A DNA stretch of 25,368 bases from JANNGZ01 sp031404155 (GCA_031404155.1 JANNGZ010000430.1:1-25368), one strand, 5' to 3'; positions 8,480 to 16,161 are shown, numbered from the stretch's first letter. Program-made: numbers and translations. Notes: generated from the letters alone by a model not told the origin.

Positions 8480-9841
8480 ATGACGCATAACCAATTCGAG
8501 TCCCGCCTTTCGGTGTATCGCCCGCCGCAACAGCGGCGCCGCAGCGCGGCGACCGCAGCGGTCATGCGCAATCACAGCCACCATCGCGGCGCCGCCTCGC
8601 TGGTCGTGGTGATGGTGCTGTTCTTCCTGATGATGCTGGTCACCGCCTACGCCAACCGCGCTCTGGTGTTCGAGCAGCGCACCTCGGCCAACCAGTACCG
8701 CTCGACCCAGGCCTTCGAAGCCGCCGAGGCCGGGCTGCAGTGGGCCTTGGCGATGCTCAACGGTGGGCGCGTCGGCGCCAACTGCACCCCCAGCGTCGCA
8801 CCCGCCGACAACAGCTTCCGCGAGCGCTACACACAAGGCAACCTGGCCACCGGCATGTTGACCCCGGTGGCCAACACCAGCCCGCTCACCGTGGTCACGG
8901 TCACCGACCTTACGGTGCGCCCCGGCTGTGTGCGCACCGCTGCCGGCTGGTCCTGCACCTGCCCCTCGGCCGGCCAACCTGCGCTGCTGCCACCGGCGGG
9001 CGCCGGCGCCTTTCCCGCCTTCACGGTCGAATTCAGACCCGGCATCACTCCGGGCACGCTCGGTGTGGTCTCGCGCGGTTGCTCCGGTGTCGGCAGGCGC
9101 TGCGTTCACGGCTCGGCCTTCGACTCCGATGCCTACGCCGCGCTGAGCATGCAGGTGGCACTCGCCTCTGCACTCGGCACGCCGCCCTCCGCTGCGCTCA
9201 CGGCGCGCGGGCTGGTCGACGTGGGCGCTGCCTCGGTGGGCTTCCACAACCCCGACTCGTCGAGCAACGGCATCACCGTCAACGCCGGCGGCAGCATCAG
9301 CGCCGCCAGCGCAAGGGTCACCAGCGTGCCGGGTTCACCGGCCGCGGGCTCGCTGCTGCCCAACGACGCGTCCCTCTCCGTGTTGACCACGGACGAGATG
9401 TTCAAAACCTACTTCGGCATGGACAAGGCCACCTTCCAGCGCCGGCCTTCGGTGGCCCGCGTCACCTGCGGCGGCGACTGCACGGCCGCGGTGCAGGCCG
9501 CTGTCGACAACAAGGCCCGCATGATCTGGGTCGAGGGCGCGATGACGCTGGCCAGCGGGACGGTCGTCGGCAGTGCTGCCGAGCCGGTGGTGCTGGTGGT
9601 CAATGGCAACGCCAGTTTCGGCGGCACCACACAGGTCCACGGCCTGGTCTACGCCGCGGCCGACTGGGACCTGGGCGACGGCGGTACCGCACTCGTACGC
9701 GGCGCGGCCATCGCCGAAGGCGCCTTTCGCGCCAGCGGCACGCCCAACATCTACTACGACAGCGCGGTGCTGACGCGCCTGAACATGCTGTCCGGGTCGT
9801 TCACCCGCGTCAGCGGCAGCTGGAAGGATTTCGGCGAATGA
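8480..9841 (+). CDS. pilX: Type IV pilus assembly protein PilX-like, enlarged
   Basis: A 453-residue protein with the PilX N-terminal domain: basic leader ending HHRG, then AASLVVVMVLFFLMMLVTAYANR, followed by EQRTSANQYRSTQAFEAAEAGL. The sixth-position Glu typical of pilins is absent, as is common in PilX. Classical PilX is ~170-200 residues, so this one has a long ectodomain rich in Gly/Ala/Ser. Its end (GNASFGGTTQVHGLVYAAAD) reads like a repetitive beta-helix fold. Several Cys pairs (CTC, CSGVGRRC, CGGDC) suggest disulfides. The TGA overlaps the pilV ATG. Confidence 0.8.
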   Translation: MTHNQFESRLSVYRPPQQRRRSAATAAVMRNHSHHRGAASLVVVMVLFFLMMLVTAYANRALVFEQRTSANQYRSTQAFEAAEAGLQWALAMLNGGRVGANCTPSVAPADNSFRERYTQGNLATGMLTPVANTSPLTVVTVTDLTVRPGCVRTAAGWSCTCPSAGQPALLPPAGAGAFPAFTVEFRPGITPGTLGVVSRGCSGVGRRCVHGSAFDSDAYAALSMQVALASALGTPPSAALTARGLVDVGAASVGFHNPDSSSNGITVNAGGSISAASARVTSVPGSPAAGSLLPNDASLSVLTTDEMFKTYFGMDKATFQRRPSVARVTCGGDCTAAVQAAVDNKARMIWVEGAMTLASGTVVGSAAEPVVLVVNGNASFGGTTQVHGLVYAAADWDLGDGGTALVRGAAIAEGAFRASGTPNIYYDSAVLTRLNMLSGSFTRVSGSWKDFGE

Positions 9842-11085
9842 GCATCCTGATGCAAGGCCAAGCGCTCGCGCACACCGTGTCGACAAACTCGCCCACCGCG
9901 ACCTTGCGCCGCGGTTCGCGCGGTCGCGTGGCCGAAGAGGGCATCACGCTGATCGAGGCGCTGATCGCCTTCGTGGTCATGGGCCTGGGCATGCTCGCGG
10001 TGGTCAACGTGCAGGGCACGCTGCGCTTCAACAGCGACATCGCCAAGCAGCGATCCGAAGCGGTTCGCATCGCGCAGTACGACGTCGAGAACCTGCGCTC
10101 GTTCTCGGTGCTCGCACCGGTTGCCGGCCGCGCGGCCTACGACGACATCCTCGGCGGCACGCCCGTACCTGTGGTCGGGCCGACCACCAACACCACGTAC
10201 AACATCGTGCGCAGCGTGACCGACCTCATCGCGCCCGACTTCAAGAGCGTGCAGGTCGTGGTGAGCTGGGAAGATCGGCGCGGCACCACGCCGGCGCCGT
10301 CGGTCACGGTGAACACGTTGGTCACGGGCATTGACCCGGCGCTGTCGGGCATGTTGTCGATCGCGCCGAACGGCTCGCCGCTGAAGAACCCGTTGGCCCG
10401 CGTCGCGTCGATTCCGCTGCTGGCGGTGGACCTGGGCGATGGCCGCAGCGCCATCAAGGGCAGCGAAAGCGGTACCGTGGCCTGGACCTTCGACAACCTG
10501 AGCGGCGCAATCACGAGCCGCTGCACTGTCGGGGCCGGTACGTCGACAGCGACGCTGACCGCGGCGGACCTCACGGTCTGCACCAGCATCGACGGACGGT
10601 TGCTCAATGGTTTTGTGCGCTTCTCCACCGGGGCGACGGTCACCGCAGCCGACGCGGAAAACCCGCTCAGCCTGGCCCTGGACGTGAACATGGCCATGTC
10701 CGGTTTGAGCGCCGGCGCCAGCCTCGAATGTTTCGACAATGGCGCGAGTGTGGTCGGCACGCTGACGCCGTTGTCGTTCCTGTGTGTGGTGACGCCGCCC
10801 ACTGGCAGCGACCCCTGGAGCGGGCAACTCCGCGTCGCGCCGGTGGGTTGGGTGCTTGGCACGGCGGTCACCGAATTTCGCCTTTGCCGCTACAGCGGCG
10901 ACTACAACGGCTCGGGCTCGGTCAGCAACGACGAGCACCCCGCCACCTACAGCGCGGTGACCGGCAACCTCACCAACCAGAACTTCCTGGTCGTGCGCGG
11001 CGACAACAACTGCCCCACCGACGTCGCCGCCGACCCGGCCAGCGGCGACGTGGTCAACAGCAACACCGCGCAAGTGCTGCCCTGA
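9838..11085 (+). CDS. pilV: PilV-like minor pilin, enlarged
   Basis: A 415-residue prepilin that begins within the stop codon of pilX (ATGA). The leader ends AEEG and is followed by ITLIEALIAFVVMGLGMLAVVNVQ, the PilV type of N-terminus, then KQRSEAVRIAQYDVENLRSF. PilV is usually under 200 residues, so the remaining ~250 residues form an added ectodomain with six or more Cys. The C-terminal part (YNGSGSVSNDEHPATY, NFLVVRGDNNCP) resembles that of PilV-like proteins of this order, by impression only. It closes the pilin cluster; pilY1 does not follow. Confidence 0.78.
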   Translation: MSILMQGQALAHTVSTNSPTATLRRGSRGRVAEEGITLIEALIAFVVMGLGMLAVVNVQGTLRFNSDIAKQRSEAVRIAQYDVENLRSFSVLAPVAGRAAYDDILGGTPVPVVGPTTNTTYNIVRSVTDLIAPDFKSVQVVVSWEDRRGTTPAPSVTVNTLVTGIDPALSGMLSIAPNGSPLKNPLARVASIPLLAVDLGDGRSAIKGSESGTVAWTFDNLSGAITSRCTVGAGTSTATLTAADLTVCTSIDGRLLNGFVRFSTGATVTAADAENPLSLALDVNMAMSGLSAGASLECFDNGASVVGTLTPLSFLCVVTPPTGSDPWSGQLRVAPVGWVLGTAVTEFRLCRYSGDYNGSGSVSNDEHPATYSAVTGNLTNQNFLVVRGDNNCPTDVAADPASGDVVNSNTAQVLP

Positions 11086-11093
11086 CACGGCGA

Positions 11094-11137
11094 CCATCAG
11101 CGCCCTGACGCTGATGGGACCGCGCGACCGGCGCGGT
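11094..11137 (+). terminator. Two adjacent hairpins after the pilin cluster
   Basis: CCATCAGCG (11094-11102) pairs perfectly with CGCTGATGG (11109-11117). Just after it ACCGCGC (11119-11125) pairs with GCGCGGT (11131-11137). Both are strong stems 9-50 nt past the pilV stop. There is no T-tract, so they could be a Rho-type end or RNA 3'-end protection. Confidence 0.5.
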
Positions 11138-11175
11138 TGACACGGGCGACGCGATTCGCGCGCGAACCCGCCGGG

Positions 11176-11181
11176 CACAAT
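11176..11181 (+). promoter_or_regulatory. -10-like CACAAT directly before ribD
   Basis: CACAAT lies 6 nt before ATG 11188, there is no Shine-Dalgarno sequence, and a start 7 nt downstream would give a leaderless ribD mRNA. The TTGACA at 11137-11142 is too far upstream (33 nt) to serve as its -35. Confidence 0.4.
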
Positions 11182-11187
11182 TGCCGC

Positions 11188-12318
11188 ATGGCGCCTGCAA
11201 GCTTCACCGACACCGAGCACGACACGATGCGCGAGGCTCTGGCGCTCGCGCAGCAGGCGTTCGGCCTGACCGAGCCGAACCCGCGTGTCGGTTGCGTGCT
11301 TGCCGGCAACGGCTGGCGCGCGAGCGGACATACCCAGCCCGCGGGCCAAGCCCATGCCGAGGTGATGGCGCTGCGCGATGCCCGCGCACGTGGCCATGAC
11401 CCCCGCGGCGCCACCGCCTTCGTCACCCTCGAGCCCTGCGCCCACCACGGCCGCACCCCGCCCTGCTGCGACGCGCTGATCGAAGCCGGCCTGGCACGCG
11501 TGGTGGTGGCCACGCTCGACCCGTTCCCGCAGGTCAACGGCGAAGGTGTGGCACGGCTGCGCGCCGCCGGCATCCGGGTCGACACCGGCCTGTTGGCCGA
11601 CGAAGCGCGTGATCTCAACATCGGCTTCTTTTCACGGGTGAAACGTGACCGGCCGTGGCTGCGCATGAAGATCGCCGCGTCGCTGGACGGCCGCACCGCG
11701 CTGGCCAACGGGCGCAGCCAGTGGATCACCGGCGAGCCCGCACGCGCCGACGGCCATGCCTGGCGACGGCGCGCCGGCGCGGTGCTCACCGGCGTTGGCA
11801 CCTTGCTCGAAGACAACCCGCGGCTGGATGTTCGCCTCGTGCCCACCACGCGGCAACCGCTGCGGGTGCTGGTCGACTCGCGCCTGGACGCACCGGCCGA
11901 TGCGCGCCTGTTTGCGCCACCGGGCGATGTGCTGGTTTACGCCGCAGCGCTCGTGTCGAGCGCCGGCGCGGAACGGCTGGCGGCGCTGCGCGAGCGTGGT
12001 ATCGAGGTGGTGCGCAAGCCCGGCCCGGGGGACAAGGTCGACCTCGCCGCGATGCTCGCCGACCTGGCCGCGCGCGGGGTCAACGAGTTGCATGTCGAAG
12101 CCGGCCACAAGCTCAACGGTTCGCTGCTGCGCGACGGCCTGGTCGACGAACTGCTGGTTTATCTCGCCCCGCGGCTGATCGGTCTCGGCCGCGAGATGGC
12201 GGCCTTCGGCCCGCTCACCGACCTGGCCGAGGCGATGGCCTTCGAGTTCATTGATGTGCAGCGGGTCGGCGCCGACATCCGCCTGCGCGCACGCCCGCCC
12301 CACCGCGCGGAGTTCTGA
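11188..12318 (+). CDS. ribD: RibD: riboflavin deaminase/reductase
   Basis: A bifunctional enzyme for steps 2 and 3 of riboflavin synthesis: deamination of diaminohydroxyribosylamino-pyrimidinone phosphate, then NADPH reduction of the ribosyl chain. In 376 residues, the zinc deaminase domain comes first (HAE 56-58; PCAHHGRTPPC 83-93 with Cys84 and Cys93). The reductase domain starts near 150 (RPWLRMKIAASLDGRTA), with ITGEPAR and HVEAGHKLNGSLL further on. The start at 11188 gives a normal N-terminus; an in-frame upstream start at 11137 would run through the hairpin region. ribBA follows after 123 nt. No FMN riboswitch is seen upstream. Confidence 0.95.
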   Translation: MAPASFTDTEHDTMREALALAQQAFGLTEPNPRVGCVLAGNGWRASGHTQPAGQAHAEVMALRDARARGHDPRGATAFVTLEPCAHHGRTPPCCDALIEAGLARVVVATLDPFPQVNGEGVARLRAAGIRVDTGLLADEARDLNIGFFSRVKRDRPWLRMKIAASLDGRTALANGRSQWITGEPARADGHAWRRRAGAVLTGVGTLLEDNPRLDVRLVPTTRQPLRVLVDSRLDAPADARLFAPPGDVLVYAAALVSSAGAERLAALRERGIEVVRKPGPGDKVDLAAMLADLAARGVNELHVEAGHKLNGSLLRDGLVDELLVYLAPRLIGLGREMAAFGPLTDLAEAMAFEFIDVQRVGADIRLRARPPHRAEF

Positions 12319-12428
12319 ACACCCGCGGGCCGACCACCGGGCCGGCGATGGGCGCATTCGCTTGGCCTCGCATGCTTCGGCGAAGCGCTTGCGACACCAC
12401 CGGGACAGGGCGGCCGCGGCACGACTCC

Positions 12429-12434
12429 TACAAT
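12429..12434 (+). promoter_or_regulatory. -10 element TACAAT directly before ribBA
   Basis: TACAAT (5 of 6 to consensus) ends 7 nt before ATG 12442, which places the transcription start at the start codon. No purine-rich ribosome site exists in between. A -35 is not clear. The rest of the 12319-12428 spacer is GC-rich with short inverted stretches and no FMN-riboswitch boxes. Confidence 0.5.
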
Positions 12435-12441
12435 TCGCCCC

Positions 12442-13596
12442 ATGCCGATTTCCCCTGTCCCCGAACTGGTGGCCGAGCTTGCTGCTGGCCGCATGGTGAT
12501 CCTCGTCGACGAGGAGGACCGTGAGAACGAAGGCGACCTGGTGCTGGCCGCCGACCATGTCACGCCCGAGGCGATCAACTTCATGGCGCGTTTCGGCCGC
12601 GGCCTGATCTGCCTGACCCTCACCCGCGAGCGATGCGAGCGGCTGCGCCTGCCGCCGATGGCGCCGCGCAACGGCGGCAAACATGGCACCGCATTCACCG
12701 TCTCGATCGAAGCCGCCGAGGGCGTCAGCACCGGCATCTCTGCGGCCGACCGCGCGCGCACGGTCAAGGCCGCGGTGGCGCTCGACGCGCAGGCCAGCGA
12801 CCTGGTGCAGCCGGGCCACATCTTCCCGCTGCTGGCGCAGGACGGCGGTGTGCTCATGCGCGCCGGCCACACCGAAGCCGGATGCGACCTGGCCACCATG
12901 GCCGGCCTGACCCCCGCCGCCGTCATCTGCGAAATCATGAACGACGACGGCACCATGGCCCGGCTGCCCGACCTGGAGCGCTTCGCGCGCGAACATGGCC
13001 TGAAGATCGGCACCATCGCCTCGCTGATCCACCACCGCAGCCACAACGAGTCCTTGATCGAACGGGCCGGCCGGCGCGAGCTCGACACTCCGCAGGGCCG
13101 CTTCGACTGCACCGCCTACCGCGACCGCTCGGGCGGGCTGCACCTGGCGCTGATGCACGGCCATTGGTCGCCCGACGACGAGGTGCTGGTACGGGTGCAC
13201 GAACCGCTGTCGGTGATGGATCTGTTCGACGCCGGCGCCGGCTCGCACCACTCCTGGCCGCTGCCCGCCGCCCTGGCCGCGCTGCGGGCGCAGCCCTGCG
13301 GCGTCGCGGTGCTGCTCAACTGCGGCGAGGACGTGGGCCAGCTGATGCAGCGCGTGCTGCCCTCGCCACATTCGCCGCGCGAGCCGCAGCGCGGCGCGAT
13401 GGACCTGCGCACCTATGGCATCGGCGCGCAGATTCTGCGCGACATCGGCGTGCGCCGCATGAAGCTGCTCGGCCACCCACGCCGCATGCCCAGCGTCACC
13501 GGCTACGGCCTGGAGATCACCGGCTTCGTGGCCGCGCCAGGCCCCACCGAGCACGCCACCGAACACCACAACCACCCCCGCGAAAGCCACGCCTGA
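12442..13596 (+). CDS. ribBA: RibBA-type protein: DHBP synthase with degenerate GTP cyclohydrolase II domain
   Basis: 384 residues. The N-terminal domain (1-~205) is 3,4-dihydroxy-2-butanone-4-phosphate synthase, making the four-carbon unit from ribulose 5-phosphate: VDEEDRENEGDL (22-33), RAGHTEAGCDLA (140-151) and EIMNDDGTMAR (164-174) are intact. The C-terminal domain (~210-384) aligns with GTP cyclohydrolase II at its end (YGIGAQILRDIGVRRMKLL, 325-343). However, the region that should hold the Zn motif C-x10-C-x-C reads VHEPLSVMDLFDAGAGSH (252-269) without cysteines, and the RDQEGRGIGL-type segment is absent. I infer that only the RibB activity remains (RibBX-like). Its stop overlaps ribH (TGATG). 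Confidence 0.92.
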   Translation: MPISPVPELVAELAAGRMVILVDEEDRENEGDLVLAADHVTPEAINFMARFGRGLICLTLTRERCERLRLPPMAPRNGGKHGTAFTVSIEAAEGVSTGISAADRARTVKAAVALDAQASDLVQPGHIFPLLAQDGGVLMRAGHTEAGCDLATMAGLTPAAVICEIMNDDGTMARLPDLERFAREHGLKIGTIASLIHHRSHNESLIERAGRRELDTPQGRFDCTAYRDRSGGLHLALMHGHWSPDDEVLVRVHEPLSVMDLFDAGAGSHHSWPLPAALAALRAQPCGVAVLLNCGEDVGQLMQRVLPSPHSPREPQRGAMDLRTYGIGAQILRDIGVRRMKLLGHPRRMPSVTGYGLEITGFVAAPGPTEHATEHHNHPRESHA

Positions 13597-14060
13597 TGCA
13601 AGCCGCCGAACAAGGCCCGACCCCCCTCCTGGACGGCGAGGGGCTTCGTATCGCCCTGGTGCGCGCGCGCTTCAACGACGCGGTCACCCAGAAGATGGCG
13701 CTGGTCTGCCGCGAGGAGTTGCTCGCGCTCGGCGTCGCCGAAAAACATATCCGCGAAATCTCGGTACCCGGCGCGCTCGAAATCCCGCTCGCGCTCAAGG
13801 CCCTGGCCGAGGGCGATGACCACGATGCGCTGGTGGCCATCGGCTGCGTCATCCGCGGCGAGACCTACCACTTCGAACTCGTTGCCAACGAAAGCAGCGG
13901 CGGCGTGATGAGCGTTTCGCTGGAGCATCAGGTGCCGGTCGCCAACGCGATCCTCACCGTCGAAAACGAAGCCCAGGCCTGGGCCCGCGCTGAGGACAAG
14001 GGCCGCGACGCGGCACGGGTTGCGGTGGAGATGGCCAACCTGTTGGACGAGCTGCTGTGA
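13596..14060 (+). CDS. ribH: 6,7-dimethyl-8-ribityllumazine synthase
   Basis: Condenses the DHBP unit with the ribitylamino-uracil to lumazine, the penultimate riboflavin step, usually as a 60-mer or decamer. Its 154 residues include the VPGALEIPLALK segment (57-68) and RGETYHFELVANESSGG with the catalytic His92. It begins inside the ribBA stop (TGATG) and ends overlapping nusB (GTGA), so translation is coupled on both sides. Confidence 0.96.
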   Translation: MQAAEQGPTPLLDGEGLRIALVRARFNDAVTQKMALVCREELLALGVAEKHIREISVPGALEIPLALKALAEGDDHDALVAIGCVIRGETYHFELVANESSGGVMSVSLEHQVPVANAILTVENEAQAWARAEDKGRDAARVAVEMANLLDELL

Positions 14061-14590
14061 GCGGCAACGGCAATGCGCCGCCCGAGCCGCCGCGCGATCC
14101 GACGCCGGAGCGCGCGCCCGCGCGTGCCCCGGGAAAGGCGCCCAACAAACCGAAGTCGGCACGCCGGCGCTCGCGTGAGCTGGCTCTGCAGGGCCTGTAC
14201 CAGTGGCTGGTCTCGGGCGAAGACGCCGCCGTGATCGACGCCCACATTCGCGAGCAGGAAGGCTTTGACAAGTGCGACCGCGCGCACTTCGACGCGCTGC
14301 TGCACGGCTGCATTCGCGACGCCGCGGCCCTGGACGAGATCCTGGCGCGCCATGTCGACCGCAAGACCACCGAGCTCTCGCCGGTGGAGCATGGGGTGCT
14401 GATGATCGGCGCGCAGGAACTGATGCATTGCCTGGACATCCCCTACAAGGTGGCGATCAACGAGGCGGTGGAACTGGCCAAGAGCTTCGGCGGCACCGAC
14501 GGGCACCGCTACGTGAACGGCGTGCTCGACAAGACCGCGGCGGACCTGCGCGCGGTCGAAGTGCAGGCGGCGCGGGCGGCGCGGCGTTAG
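14057..14590 (+). CDS. nusB: Transcription antitermination factor NusB
   Basis: NusB pairs with NusE (S10) at boxA of rRNA operons for antitermination. The 177-residue product starts with GTG 14057 overlapping the ribH stop. Residues 1-35 are a disordered Pro/Ala/Arg-rich extension. The NusB fold follows from SARRRSRELALQGLYQWL, with PYKVAINEAVELAKSFGG and the closing HRYVNGVLDKTA. ribH-nusB adjacency is a widely conserved order. Confidence 0.96.
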   Translation: MSGNGNAPPEPPRDPTPERAPARAPGKAPNKPKSARRRSRELALQGLYQWLVSGEDAAVIDAHIREQEGFDKCDRAHFDALLHGCIRDAAALDEILARHVDRKTTELSPVEHGVLMIGAQELMHCLDIPYKVAINEAVELAKSFGGTDGHRYVNGVLDKTAADLRAVEVQAARAARR

Positions 14591-14596
14591 CCGCGC
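14579..14596 (+). terminator. Hairpin over the nusB stop codon
   Basis: GCGCGGC (14579-14585), loop GTTA, GCCGCGC (14590-14596) is a perfect 7-bp stem with the TAG spanning the loop and stem edge. No T-tract follows. It might weakly end the rib-nusB transcript. Confidence 0.3.
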
Positions 14597-14648
14597 GCCG
14601 CGAACAGGCTGCCCACACCCGACCTCGGCGTGATCCGTGCCTGGACGC

Positions 14649-14747
14649 ATGAAGCTCATAAGCCGTCGCGTGCCGGCATGAAGCTGCTTTCCTCTTCGGT
14701 GCAAAGATGAAGCTTGCGACCTCTTCAACGCAACCATGAAGCTTGCG
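14649..14747 (+). repeat. ATGAAGCT repeat with exact 29-bp period ending at the aminotransferase start
   Basis: ATGAAGCT occurs at 14649, 14678, 14707 and 14736, each exactly 29 bp apart. The second and third units also share CCTCTTC and GCAA at equal positions, and the third and fourth share 12 bases (ATGAAGCTTGCG). The fourth copy is the start codon region of the next gene. As 29 is not a multiple of 3, the four ATGs are in rotating frames. This looks like a decayed tandem duplication of the gene's start. The 14597-14648 stretch before it holds nothing recognised. Confidence 0.75.
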
Positions 14748-15977
14748 CAGCGCCTCGACCATATAGAGCCCTTCTACGTGATGGAGTGCGCCAAGGCGGC
14801 CGACGAGATCTCTCGTGGGCCGCTGTGCGACCCGGCGCGGGGCGGGCGGCCGATGATCTATCTCAACATCGGCGAGCCCGACTTCGGCGCGCCGGCAGCG
14901 GTGCAGGCCGCGGCCACGCGCTGCATGGCCGAAGGCCGCACCCAGTACACCCAGGCCACCGGGTTGCCCGCGCTGCGCGAGGCCTTGAGCGCCTGGTACC
15001 GCGGCCGCTTCGGCCTGGAGGTGCCGGCCCGCCGTATCGTGATCACCGCAGGCGCTTCGGCCGCGCTGCAGTTGATCACGCTGGCCCTGGTCGAGCCGGG
15101 TGACGAGGTGCTGATGCCCGACCCGAGCTACCCCTGCAACCGCCACTTCGTTGCCGCGGCCGGTGGCCAGGCCAGGTTGCTCGCCAGCCCGGCGCAGGCG
15201 CGCTTTCAGCTCGACGCCGAGAGCGTCGCCTCAGCCTGGACGGCGCACACCCGCGGCGTCCTGCTCGCGTCGCCCTCCAACCCCACCGGCACCTCGATCC
15301 ACCGCGGCGAGATGCGCCGCATCGTCGAGCTGGTGCGCGCGCGTGGCGGCTTCACCATCGTCGACGAGATCTACCTCGCGCTGAGCTACGAGGAGGCCTT
15401 CGGCCACAGCGCGCTCGAACATGGCGACGACGTGATTTCGGTGAACAGCTTCAGCAAGTACTTCGGCATGACCGGCTGGCGCCTGGGCTGGCTGGTGCTG
15501 CCCGACACGCTGGTGGGCGCGGTGGAGAAGCTGGCACAGAACCTCTACATCTGCGCCAACAGCGTCTCGCAGCATGCGGCGCTGGCCTGCTTCGAGCCGC
15601 CTTGCCTGGCCGAGTACGAAGCGCGCCGCAACCAGTTCCGTGCCCGCCGCGACTTCATCGTGCCGGCCTTGCAGCGGCTGGGCTTGCAGGTGCCTGTGGT
15701 TCCCGATGGCGCTTTCTACGCCTGGGCGGATTGCAGCGCCCATGCAAACCCACCGGGCGCAGAACGCGGCGGCGGCGGCGCGAGCCCGCGCAGCGGCCGC
15801 GAGCCACAAGGGGGCAGCTGGGACTTCTGCTTCGAGATGATGCGCCGTGCACAAGTGGCGCTCACGCCCGGCCGCGACTTCGGGCATGCCGGCACCGAGC
15901 GCTTTCTGCGCTTGTCATTCGCCAGCTCGATGGCGCAGTTGCAGGAAGCGGTGCGCAGGCTCCAGGCCGCACTCTGA
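14736..15977 (+). CDS. Class I PLP-dependent aminotransferase
   Basis: A 413-residue fold-type I aminotransferase. It has YLNIGEPDFGAP near the N-terminus, TQATGLPALREAL, the SNPTGT segment (181-186), VDEIYLALSYEE, the PLP Lys241 in NSFSKYFGMTGWRLGW, and Arg residues in TPGRDFG and LRLSF for the substrate carboxylate. It belongs to the AspC/AlaA/ArAT-like group; the amino acid substrate is not predictable. A 24-residue low-complexity insertion (~337-360) separates DGAFYAWADCSAH from SWDFCFEMM. There is no ribosome site before ATG 14736, which is the last unit of a 29-bp repeat. In this order an aminotransferase commonly follows nusB (background knowledge). Confidence 0.9.
   Translation: MKLAQRLDHIEPFYVMECAKAADEISRGPLCDPARGGRPMIYLNIGEPDFGAPAAVQAAATRCMAEGRTQYTQATGLPALREALSAWYRGRFGLEVPARRIVITAGASAALQLITLALVEPGDEVLMPDPSYPCNRHFVAAAGGQARLLASPAQARFQLDAESVASAWTAHTRGVLLASPSNPTGTSIHRGEMRRIVELVRARGGFTIVDEIYLALSYEEAFGHSALEHGDDVISVNSFSKYFGMTGWRLGWLVLPDTLVGAVEKLAQNLYICANSVSQHAALACFEPPCLAEYEARRNQFRARRDFIVPALQRLGLQVPVVPDGAFYAWADCSAHANPPGAERGGGGASPRSGREPQGGSWDFCFEMMRRAQVALTPGRDFGHAGTERFLRLSFASSMAQLQEAVRRLQAAL
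15744..15815 (+). repeat. In-frame GC-rich insertion with (GGC)n in the aminotransferase gene
   Basis: About 72 bp encode Pro/Gly/Ala/Arg/Ser-rich residues not expected at this point of the fold. It contains four GGC units (15768-15779), a GCGGCCGC palindrome near 15793-15800, and ends AAGGGGGCAGC, which resembles the palindromic elements elsewhere in the window. The length is a multiple of three and the frame is kept. Confidence 0.5.
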
Positions 15978-16014
15978 CCGGACGCCCGTCGCCGCAGGCG
16001 GCCGCAGGGGTGAG

Positions 16015-16030
16015 TGTTCGGTGTCGAACA
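16015..16030. repeat. Inverted repeat between the aminotransferase and kinase genes
   Basis: TGTTCG (16015-16020), loop GTGT, CGAACA (16025-16030) is a perfect 6-bp stem, 38 nt after the aminotransferase stop. It is a possible operator or short terminator stem without a T-tract. Confidence 0.35.
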
Positions 16031-16049
16031 GTGTCAGCAAGGCACCGCC

Positions 16050-16079
16050 TTGATAATTCCCTGCCGGCCGGGGCAAGAT
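16050..16079 (+). promoter_or_regulatory. Candidate promoter for the kinase gene
   Basis: TTGATA (16050-16055) and CAAGAT (16074-16079) are separated by 18 bp. The -35 is good and the -10 poor. A start near 16086 would give a ~75-nt leader to ATG 16162. Confidence 0.35.
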
Positions 16080-16161
16080 TTGGTTTCAAGCCGTTAACCG
16101 AGCCGACTCGAACACGTTTTTTCTCGCTGACCCCACGGCACCCCACGTAAGCTGCTCGGCC

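Noticed and set aside
11086..12441. FMN riboswitch upstream of ribD or ribBA
   Set aside because: Neither spacer contains the conserved RFN-element boxes, and both are short with a -10 at the start codon.
9754..13590. Very long minus-strand open frames opposite pilV, ribD and ribBA (564 and 652 codons)
   Set aside because: Low-complexity Arg/His/Gly/Ala translations are mirror frames of strong plus-strand genes.
14649..14747. CRISPR array suggested by the regular 29-bp period
   Set aside because: Only 8-12 bases are conserved per unit and no separate repeat/spacer structure exists; it fits decayed tandem duplication better.
16099..16122. Terminator formed by CGAG/CTCG and TTTTTT between the aminotransferase and kinase genes
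   Set aside because: The stem has only 4 bp and 6 nt separate it from the T-run; it is too weak to call.
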